Origin: Endomicrobiia bacterium
Lineage (GTDB): Bacteria; Elusimicrobiota; Endomicrobiia; DTEH01
DNA length: 32,897 bases
NCBI GenBank assembly: GCA_025060535.1
Contig: JANXCA010000014.1
Coordinates: 1 to 32,897, forward strand
Direction: 5' to 3'
Below the pieces are notes generated by a model. The model was not told where the DNA came from and ran no database searches. It saw only the letters and a list, made by a program, of their open reading frames with translations. A program made the translations under genes and the position numbers. Shown here piece by piece: positions 1 through 6,399 of the stretch. Within the stretch, counting starts at the first letter, position 1, and each line of letters begins with the position of its first letter.

Positions 1-228
1 ATATTTCTTACAAAAATAAGGACAAATTTTTGCAAAATTATAAATTTTAAGTCTTTTAAATTTTTTAAGTAATTTAAATTCTCCATACTTATACTTTTCA
101 GGATATTTGTGAAAAGTTATAAGACATACCTTGAAATTATGACCTAAAGCACGCAATATCAATCCTAATGAGGCTGTAGTTTTACCCTTCCCGTCACCTG
201 TATAAATATGAACCATTCCTTGTTTCAT
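1..228 (-). CDS. cobO: ATP:corrinoid adenosyltransferase, CobO/CobA (BtuR) family, partial
   Basis: Only the first 76 codons are inside the window; the gene continues past the left edge. The protein opens MKQGMVHIYT and follows at once with the P-loop GDGKGKTT (residues 11-18), which is the hallmark N-terminus of the CobA/CobO/BtuR corrinoid adenosyltransferases. This family transfers the 5'-deoxyadenosyl group of ATP to reduced corrinoids in the cytoplasm, giving the coenzyme form. The ATG at 226-228 lies 9 nt after the btuD stop and has an AGGG-type ribosome binding site inside the end of btuD. Its place behind a cobalamin riboswitch and the btuFCD importer says it adenosylates imported corrinoid. 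The C-terminal part cannot be judged here. Confidence 0.9.
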   Translation of the reverse strand, partial: MKQGMVHIYTGDGKGKTTASLGLILRALGHNFKVCLITFHKYPEKYKYGEFKLLKKFKRLKIYNFAKICPYFCKKY

Positions 229-237
229 TAAAATTCC

Positions 238-999
238 CTACCACATCATTGGTACAGCAATTACATATGGTTTGTTAGAAATAGGATTTGTTTTTACCAC
301 TACTTTTGTGTTGTATACTTCCTCAAGTATCCTATAATCTATAACCTCTTCTGCAGAACCAATTTTTTTTATCTCTCCATTAAATAATAATATCAGCTTA
401 TCACAATATTCTATTGCAAGATTAAGTTCATGAAAAGAAGCTAAAATTGTTACTTTTTTATCTAAATTTATTTTTTTTAACTTATCAAGAATACTTATTT
501 GATGCCCTATATCTAAATGAGATACAGGTTCATCTAAAATATATATCTTAGGTGTTTGTGCTATAACTTGAGCTATAAGCACCCTTTGTAATTCTCCGGA
601 AGATAAATCTTTTAGAGGTTTGTTAAGAATTGGTCTTAACTCAAACTCTTCGTATAACTCTTCATAATTTATATCCGAAAAATCCCACGGATATCTTGCC
701 AAAAAAATAAAGTCTTTTACTTTGAAATTTAAAGAATAATCGGTTATTGTTGAAGCAAATCCAACTATTTTTGCAAATTCTTTATAATTATATTTTCTTA
801 TTTCCTTGTTGTCTATAATTATCTCTCCACTTCTTAATTTTACAATTCTAGCTAAAGTCTTAAGCAAAGTTGATTTACCAACAGCATTTGGTCCTATTAT
901 ACCTACAAATTCACTCTCTAAAACTTCAAATGAAACATTTCTTATAATATCATATTTACCATATCCACTAAAAATATTTTTAACTTTTAATATTTCCAT
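238..999 (-). CDS. btuD: Cobalamin ABC transporter ATP-binding protein
   Basis: A 253-aa ABC ATPase of the Fe-siderophore/cobalamin type. Visible motifs are Walker A GPNAVGKST (residues 36-44, with A-V in place of the usual G-A), the signature LSSGELQ (132-138) and Walker B with catalytic glutamate IYILDEP (152-158), followed by the D-loop SHLD. It would power the BtuC permease at the inner face of the membrane. The ATG lies 13 nt inside the end of btuC and is preceded by AGGA about 8 nt upstream, so translation is probably coupled. From sequence alone iron-siderophore uptake cannot be excluded; the cobalamin assignment comes from the upstream riboswitch and the downstream adenosyltransferase. 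Confidence 0.9.
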   Translation of the reverse strand: MEILKVKNIFSGYGKYDIIRNVSFEVLESEFVGIIGPNAVGKSTLLKTLARIVKLRSGEIIIDNKEIRKYNYKEFAKIVGFASTITDYSLNFKVKDFIFLARYPWDFSDINYEELYEEFELRPILNKPLKDLSSGELQRVLIAQVIAQTPKIYILDEPVSHLDIGHQISILDKLKKINLDKKVTILASFHELNLAIEYCDKLILLFNGEIKKIGSAEEVIDYRILEEVYNTKVVVKTNPISNKPYVIAVPMMW

Positions 1000-1946
1000 A
1001 TATGTGTCCTTTTTATAACATATATAACAAAGAAAATACTTCCAATTATACCTGTAAATACACTTATAGGTATTTCTGTCGGATAAAGTAGGTTTCTTGC
1101 TAAATTATCACATATTGAAACAAAAATTCCTCCACTAATCATTGACCAAATAAACCATCTTTTGTGAATTAGTCCTGTTAATGCTTTAACTATATTTGGA
1201 ATGATTATACCAACAAATGAGACAATTCCAACCAAAGAAACACATAAAGATAAAACTAAAATACAAACAAAAATCAATAAATTTTTAACAGATTGCTCAT
1301 TTACACCCAAAGATGTAGATTTGTCCTTACCTAAAACAATTATATCCAATTTATAAGAATAAGCAATAAAAAAAATAAAACAACACAAAAATATCACACA
1401 AGAAATATATACATAATTAGGTTCCAAAGATGAAAAACTACCTAACAACCACAAAAGTACATAATGAAGTTTGTAAGGATCAAAAAAAAATGTCAACAAT
1501 ATAATTATTCCAGAAAATAAAGAGTTTAAAACGATACCCGCAAGAACAAAACTGATATCTATAGTTTTTTTGAAGTAAAAAACCAAAAAAAATACAACCA
1601 ACATAGATAAAATTACTCCTAAAAAAGAGCTGAAAAATTTATTCAAAGGAAGATTAAATATCATTCCAACAACTACCCCTATACCAGCACATGATGATAT
1701 TCCTAAGGTATATCCTTCACATAAAGGATTTAAAAATAAACTTTGCAAAACACAACCTACAACTGCTAACGCTGCTCCAACAAAATAAGTAGCTATTGTT
1801 CTTGGAAGTCTTATTTGAGTAAAAATCTGGTATTCAGTTTTATTTATATTTTTAACAATTTCTAAAACAGATAAATTATAAAATAACGAAAAAAATATAT
1901 TAAGAAAAAAAACTAAAACTAAAAAAATATAAAAAATTTTTTTCAT
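987..1946 (-). CDS. btuC: Cobalamin ABC transporter permease, FecCD/BtuC family
   Basis: A 319-aa, very hydrophobic protein with about nine or ten membrane segments and the family's typical features: the early IRLPRTIATYFVGAALAVVG stretch (about residues 46-65), the LNPLCEGYTLGISSCAGIG segment that follows it, and the GIVSFVGIIIPNIVK coupling region facing the ATPase near residue 241. FecCD-family permeases form the homodimeric channel for corrinoids or siderophores. Its ATG overlaps the btuF stop by 4 nt (ATGA) and its 3' end overlaps btuD by 13 nt, an arrangement usual for subunits made in fixed ratio. Length is close to the family norm. Substrate is inferred from the riboswitch, not from the permease itself. 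Confidence 0.9.
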   Translation of the reverse strand: MKKIFYIFLVLVFFLNIFFSLFYNLSVLEIVKNINKTEYQIFTQIRLPRTIATYFVGAALAVVGCVLQSLFLNPLCEGYTLGISSCAGIGVVVGMIFNLPLNKFFSSFLGVILSMLVVFFLVFYFKKTIDISFVLAGIVLNSLFSGIIILLTFFFDPYKLHYVLLWLLGSFSSLEPNYVYISCVIFLCCFIFFIAYSYKLDIIVLGKDKSTSLGVNEQSVKNLLIFVCILVLSLCVSLVGIVSFVGIIIPNIVKALTGLIHKRWFIWSMISGGIFVSICDNLARNLLYPTEIPISVFTGIIGSIFFVIYVIKRTHIWKY

Positions 1947-2743
1947 TTTTTAAGTAACCTATGTATCATTTCTACAGAGATAAAAAAATTTTTAATATTT
2001 GGTTGACAAAGAATATCCGAAGGCAAAATATAAATATTATTATTTTTAACTGCAACTAAATTATTAAATCTATTAAAAAAATTTTTAACTTCCTTTTCTT
2101 TCATACCCATATCCGGTAAAATTATTACATCAGGATTAATTTTTAAAATCTCTTCAACACTTATCTGAGGATACCTAAGCGAAGATTTAACAGGGTTTAT
2201 TCCTCCACTATATTTTATAATATCTCCTATATAACTTTTATCAGAAGCTACTATTAACGGTTGAAGACTTATAACACATAAAATTTTTAACTTTTTTCTA
2301 TTAACACTATTTAGTTTAAATTTTGTTTCATATTCCTTTATAACTTTTTTGGCAATTTTTTCTTTATTTAAATATTTAGAAATATTAAGAAACTGTTCTT
2401 TAATTTCTTCATAACTATTTACCGGCTCAAAAACTACAACATTTATATTAAATTTTTTTAATCTTTCTACAATCTCTTTTCTTACCCCTTCTTTGGAAAT
2501 AAACACAACTGTTGGACTAATTTTCACAATTGTTTCTATATTTGGTTCTAAATATGTACCAACTATTTTCTGAGTATCTGAAATTTTTTTACAAAAAGAA
2601 GTAATTCCTACCACATTTGTAGATTCATCTAAAAGATAAAGAGTTTCCGTAATTGAAGGAGTTAAAGATATTATTTTATGTTCTGAGCAACATAAAGTAA
2701 ACCATAAAAGACAAAAATTTAAAAATAAATATAAAGTTCTCAT
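1943..2743 (-). CDS. btuF: Cobalamin-binding periplasmic protein, BtuF/FecB family
   Basis: A 266-aa substrate-binding protein of the helical-backbone (BtuF/FecB) class. It starts with a hydrophobic export signal (about residues 1-18) ending in Cys-Cys, which could be a poor lipobox, then has the family start IISLTPSITETLYLL and the paired-lobe signatures VVGITSFC and ISPTVVFISKEG, a long linking helix, and a second lobe with PDVIILPDMG. It would deliver corrinoid to BtuC. The ATG has no Shine-Dalgarno sequence: the 20 nt before it are U-rich, and a stop closes the frame about 30 nt upstream. It overlaps the TAA of the small ORF at 2743-2817 by one base (TAATG), so translation probably depends on that ORF. 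Confidence 0.88.
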   Translation of the reverse strand: MRTLYLFLNFCLLWFTLCCSEHKIISLTPSITETLYLLDESTNVVGITSFCKKISDTQKIVGTYLEPNIETIVKISPTVVFISKEGVRKEIVERLKKFNINVVVFEPVNSYEEIKEQFLNISKYLNKEKIAKKVIKEYETKFKLNSVNRKKLKILCVISLQPLIVASDKSYIGDIIKYSGGINPVKSSLRYPQISVEEILKINPDVIILPDMGMKEKEVKNFFNRFNNLVAVKNNNIYILPSDILCQPNIKNFFISVEMIHRLLKK

Positions 2744-2817
2744 TATACTGAAAAAGTAAATAAAGAAAGCCTAGGTAGGAAGGGATTAGCTTTAAAGAAA
2801 AGATTAAATTTTTTCAT
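2743..2817 (-). CDS. Putative 24-aa leader ORF, translationally coupled to btuF
   Basis: An ATG at 2815-2817 opens 24 codons ending in TAA whose last A is the A of the btuF ATG (TAATG). The peptide begins MKKFNLFFKANPF and is hydrophobic and basic; I know no homologue. A GGGTAGGG purine run lies 2-9 nt before its ATG; the spacing is short, but it is the only Shine-Dalgarno-like sequence near the btuF start. The same bases form the 3' strand of the riboswitch P13 hairpin (2821-2835). The most economical reading is that ribosomes load here and re-initiate at btuF, so the riboswitch gates the operon through this ORF. It could instead be a chance ORF in the leader. Confidence 0.45.
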   Translation of the reverse strand: MKKFNLFFKANPFLPRLSLFTFSV

Positions 2818-2826
2818 TTCCCTACC
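2774..2826 (-). promoter_or_regulatory. Possible alternative stem of the riboswitch expression platform
   Basis: The transcript segment GGUAGGGA (2826-2819) can pair over eight base pairs, including G-U, with UUCCUACC (2781-2774); the loop of 37 nt contains the start of the leader ORF. This pairing competes for the same GUAGG bases that form P13 (2821-2835) and is followed by a U-rich stretch. It could be a weak terminator or a second way to hide the leader ribosome binding site. Only base complementarity supports it. Confidence 0.3.
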
Positions 2827-3005
2827 CACCGTAGGTACTTTCCCACACCACTGGTGATAGACCGGGCTCCTCTGCTTCTAAGCTAAAGCAGAGATTACCG
2901 TTGCGTGGGCAGCTTTTGAATCACAAAAGTGATTCAAAAGTCATAAACCGTATAGCCGGTTTATGACAGCCAGGATCTCACTGGCATTTCCCCCACCAGT
3001 GTGGG
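2821..3005 (-). promoter_or_regulatory. Cobalamin riboswitch (aptamer plus P13 hairpin)
   Basis: On the minus strand this is a clear B12 riboswitch. The P1 stem CCCACAC (3005-2999) pairs with GUGUGGG (2848-2842) and extends through UGGUG/CACCA. P3 is GCCAG-UGAGAUC-CUGGC, the core CUGCCCACGCAACGGUAA follows, a stem CUCUGCUU/AAGCAGAG comes next, then GAGCCCGGUCUAUCACC. Downstream, CCUAC-GGUGG-GUAGG (2835-2821) forms a P13-like hairpin whose GGUGG loop can pair with CCCAC of the core, the expected L5-L13 kissing contact. That contact would lock up GUAGG, the ribosome binding site of the leader ORF, so bound cobalamin should switch the operon off. Between P3 and the core are two perfect extra hairpins (2913-2940 and 2941-2966). 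Confidence 0.92.
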
Positions 3006-3028
3006 TTATTTCAAATTAGTATAGTAGT

Positions 3029-3055
3029 ATTATAAAACTAACGATTAATTGTCAA
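3029..3055 (-). promoter_or_regulatory. Promoter of the cobalamin operon
   Basis: A perfect -35 hexamer TTGACA (3055-3050) and a perfect -10 hexamer TATAAT (3034-3029) are separated by 15 nt; a 17-nt spacing would use TAATAC instead. Transcription would begin near 3022, about 17 nt before riboswitch stem P1. The -35 box contains the TGA stop of coaE (3054-3052), so the promoter is embedded in the end of the upstream gene. Confidence 0.7.
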
Positions 3056-3645
3056 GATATTAAAAATCTTAACAATCTAACAATTTGCATTTCCAATTCT
3101 CTTTTGTTGATACCATCGTTGTATATTATAAAATCAGAAAGTAAAAATTTCTTTTTTATACCTATTTGTCGCGAATTTAGCAGATTTAATAGCTTTCTAC
3201 TAACATTTCTTTTTTTTAATCTTTCTACTTGAATATTTTTAGAACTATAAACTATAATAATATAGTCAAATTTATTTTGTAATTTTTTTTCAAATAATAA
3301 AGGGACATCTACTACACATAGTTTATATTTTTTGTTGTGTTTCAATTTTTCAATCTTTTTGAAAACTTCTTTTAAAATTATGGGATGTGTGATTTTCTCT
3401 AATAAATAAAGATTTTTTACATCTTCTAGAATTATTTTATATAATTTTTTTCTACATACTTTATTATTTAATAAAATCTTTCTTCCAAAAGCCTCTACAA
3501 GTTTTGATTTTAAAGTACTATTTGTCTCTAATAAATTATGATAAATTTCATCACAACTTATAACAGGAACTCCGTATTTAGAAAAAATTCCTAAAGCAGT
3601 TGTCTTTCCAACAGCTATATTACCAGTCAAACCTATAATTTTCAT
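3052..3645 (-). CDS. coaE: Dephospho-CoA kinase
   Basis: A 197-aa P-loop kinase that phosphorylates the 3'-hydroxyl of dephospho-CoA, the last step of coenzyme A synthesis. Visible are MKIIGLTGNIAVGKTT with the Walker A motif at residues 8-15, the substrate-site motif PVISCDEIYH, the family-typical VVDVPLLFE strand, and a lid region rich in Arg/Lys (RLKKRNVS). I place the start at ATG 3643-3645 because it gives the usual family N-terminus; a TTG two codons upstream (3649-3651) has better spacing from the GAGG at the end of polA and is the alternative. It lies just behind polA, a pairing seen in many bacteria, and is the last gene of the long operon. Its TGA lies in the next promoter. Confidence 0.93.
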   Translation of the reverse strand: MKIIGLTGNIAVGKTTALGIFSKYGVPVISCDEIYHNLLETNSTLKSKLVEAFGRKILLNNKVCRKKLYKIILEDVKNLYLLEKITHPIILKEVFKKIEKLKHNKKYKLCVVDVPLLFEKKLQNKFDYIIIVYSSKNIQVERLKKRNVSRKLLNLLNSRQIGIKKKFLLSDFIIYNDGINKRELEMQIVRLLRFLIS

Positions 3646-3657
3646 ATTCAAAATATT

Positions 3658-6399
3658 TCAAACCTCACCCCATCTATCTGATATAACAACATCTGCAATT
3701 AATGGAACTTTAAGGTTGACCACATTTTCCATAATATGTTTTATTTTATATATTATTTCCTCTAAACAACTATTATGAATTTCAAACAATAATTCATCAT
3801 GAATCTGTAACAACATTCTAACCTTATCTTCTATATTATTTATACTTATAAATTCATTAATTTTTATCATAGCAAGTTTTATTATGTCAGCTGCTGTACC
3901 TTGAATTGGAGTATTCACTGCAAGTCGTTCTCCAAAAGAGGCAAGTTGTTTGTTAGAAGAATTAATTTCTGGTATAAATCTTATTCTTCCAAATAATGTC
4001 TTGACATATCCTGTTTTTTTAGCTAAACTTATTGTAGTCGATATCCATTCTTTTACTTGGGAGTATTTTTCAAAATATTTTTTTATATAACTTTCTGCAG
4101 TTTCTATAGGAACACTTAACTCTTTTGCCAATCCTTGGGGAGTTATACCATATATAATTCCAAAATTAATTACTTTTGCAATTCTACGAAACTCATCATT
4201 GACATCCTCTTCTTTTACTCCAAATATTTCACATGCAGTAGATTTATGAATATCTTTATTTTCAAAAAAAGATGTAATTAAATTTTTGTCTTCACTAAAA
4301 TGTGCTAAGATTCTAAGTTCTATTTGGGAATAGTCTAATGATACAAGTTTAAATTCTTTTTCCGCTATAAACATTTTTCTTATTTTTTTGCCCAACTCTG
4401 TTTTCACAGGCAAATTTTGCATATTGGGATCTTCAGATGATAACCTCCCAGTAGCAGTTCCTGTGAGATTAAATAATGTATGTATTCGGTGTGTATTAGG
4501 ATTAATATAGTTTAATAATGGTATTATATATGTGTTTTTTAATTTTTCTAATTCTCTGTATTGTAAAATAAGTGGAATTATAGTATGAACATTGTATAAT
4601 TTCTGCAAAACTTCCTCATCTGTAGAATAACCTGTCTTTTTTTTCTTAACAGGAGGGAGTTTTAATTTTTCAAACAAAACAAATGACAATTGTTTAGGAG
4701 AGTTAAGATTAAAATCTAATCCTGCTATTTTGTAAATTTCATTTTTTAGTTGTTTAATTTTTTCTTCTACCTCTGTTTTATAATTCTCAGCATACTCCTT
4801 ATCAACTAAAATACCATTTTTCTCCATCTTTATTAGAGGAATTATTACAGGTAAATCTATATCTTTATAAATATTAAATAAACTGTATTCATTCAATTTA
4901 GTTTTTAATTTATCAAAAAGCGAATTTAAAACATTTAAAGAATTAATAAATCTATTCACCAAATTTTCTATTGAGAAAAAAGAAACATCTATCTCTTGTG
5001 GTAATAAAAATTCAGCTACAGGCTGAGTAGGTAAATATACATCTACTACCTCTTGTAAAGTTTTAAGTTTTTTGTCGGGGTTTAATAAATATGATAATAA
5101 AAAAATATCATAAATATTTTTACTTATATTACTCTTAAAATCCACATCTAATAATTTAAGTTGAGACTTTACATCAAATGTTATCCTTATATTTTCCAAA
5201 TCAAAAAACAAAAAATTAACAATTTGAGTAATGTACTCTTTAGATAATGGATAAATAAAATTACCTTTTAAACTTTTATGTTTTAAGAAGGGTATATAGA
5301 AATAAAAAAACTTAGACAACATCCCTACGATCCCAACAACATCTTTTTTGTTATAAATGCAGCTGAATACTATTTCTTCAGTTTCCTTTATTTTCTTAAT
5401 AATTTTATTAAATTTCTCCTCTGTATCTATGTATATAATCTCCTCTTGAGAGGATATTTCAGTATTTATATTCTCTGTAGATGTTTCAAATAAAAAATAA
5501 TTTTTCTCTTCATTTTGCGATGAACGAGATGAGATTTTTTCTAATTCATTTAATAGAGAGCGCATATTATATTTTAAAATAAATTTTTTTACATTATCTA
5601 TTTTAAGATTATAAAATTTTATATTTTCTACACTGAAATTTTCTAATTCATTTATATCAGAATTTAATTTCAATAAATCCTTATTTTTCAACAAAAGTTC
5701 TTGTTTATTAACAAACTTCTCTTTTAATTTTAATTCTAATTTATGAATATTCCTGAATATCTCTTCAATAGGGCCAAACTTATTTATTAATAAAGACGCT
5801 GTCTTAGGACCGATTCCTTCTATTCCCTCTATATTATCTGTTTTATCCCCAATTAGAGAAAAATAATCAACAAGTAATTTAGGCGGAACCTGATATTTTT
5901 GAATTACTTTTTCTTCGTTGTAAAATATATCTTTATGCTCGTTATATACGACTACTTTATTATTTTCCACCAATTGAAGAATATCTTTGTCACCACTTAT
6001 TATAACTATTTCATAATCATCCTTAAATTTCTTCACAAGATAACTTATTAAATCATCTGCTTCATATCCATCTAATCTTATATAAGGTATACAACTTTCT
6101 TTTATAAATTCATATACTATTGGAAATTGAATTTTAATGTCATCTTCTAACTCTTTCCTCGTCGCTTTATATTCCTTAAACATTTTATGTCTAAATGTAG
6201 GTTTTTCTGAATCTAAACATATACATAAATACTCAGGTTTATAGATTTTTAAAATTTTAAAAATCATCCTAATAAAACCATACACAGCATTTATAGGTAA
6301 ACCAGAATAAGCTGTCAGAGTTTTTGGCAAAGCATGATATGCTCTATGAATATAAGCATTTCCATCTATTATATAGAGTTTTTTAACTGTATGTTTCAT
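3658..6399 (-). CDS. polA: DNA polymerase I with inactive proofreading domain
   Basis: A 913-aa family A polymerase for Okazaki fragment processing and repair. The N-terminal 5'-nuclease domain (about 1-290) keeps its metal ligands in LDSEKPTFRH, DGYEADDLI and GDKDILQLV. The polymerase domain (about 515-913) has motif A SLDYSQIE with D689, motif B from R738 through K742 to F746-GIIYG, and motif C QIHDE (865-869). The middle domain (about 315-500) has the 3'-5' exonuclease fold but lost its catalytic acids: the Exo I position reads EIVFSCIYNKKD without the D-x-E pair, Exo II reads FDVKSQLKLL, and no Exo III YxxxD is visible. This matches polymerases such as those of Thermus and Bacillus. Its ATG abuts the coiled-coil gene stop exactly. 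Confidence 0.96.
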   Translation of the reverse strand: MKHTVKKLYIIDGNAYIHRAYHALPKTLTAYSGLPINAVYGFIRMIFKILKIYKPEYLCICLDSEKPTFRHKMFKEYKATRKELEDDIKIQFPIVYEFIKESCIPYIRLDGYEADDLISYLVKKFKDDYEIVIISGDKDILQLVENNKVVVYNEHKDIFYNEEKVIQKYQVPPKLLVDYFSLIGDKTDNIEGIEGIGPKTASLLINKFGPIEEIFRNIHKLELKLKEKFVNKQELLLKNKDLLKLNSDINELENFSVENIKFYNLKIDNVKKFILKYNMRSLLNELEKISSRSSQNEEKNYFLFETSTENINTEISSQEEIIYIDTEEKFNKIIKKIKETEEIVFSCIYNKKDVVGIVGMLSKFFYFYIPFLKHKSLKGNFIYPLSKEYITQIVNFLFFDLENIRITFDVKSQLKLLDVDFKSNISKNIYDIFLLSYLLNPDKKLKTLQEVVDVYLPTQPVAEFLLPQEIDVSFFSIENLVNRFINSLNVLNSLFDKLKTKLNEYSLFNIYKDIDLPVIIPLIKMEKNGILVDKEYAENYKTEVEEKIKQLKNEIYKIAGLDFNLNSPKQLSFVLFEKLKLPPVKKKKTGYSTDEEVLQKLYNVHTIIPLILQYRELEKLKNTYIIPLLNYINPNTHRIHTLFNLTGTATGRLSSEDPNMQNLPVKTELGKKIRKMFIAEKEFKLVSLDYSQIELRILAHFSEDKNLITSFFENKDIHKSTACEIFGVKEEDVNDEFRRIAKVINFGIIYGITPQGLAKELSVPIETAESYIKKYFEKYSQVKEWISTTISLAKKTGYVKTLFGRIRFIPEINSSNKQLASFGERLAVNTPIQGTAADIIKLAMIKINEFISINNIEDKVRMLLQIHDELLFEIHNSCLEEIIYKIKHIMENVVNLKVPLIADVVISDRWGEV

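Noticed and set aside
2913-2966. Two adjacent perfect hairpins as ends of an insertion element
   Set aside because: They sit inside the riboswitch between conserved parts of its core, without a transposase gene or target duplication; better read as accessory aptamer arms.
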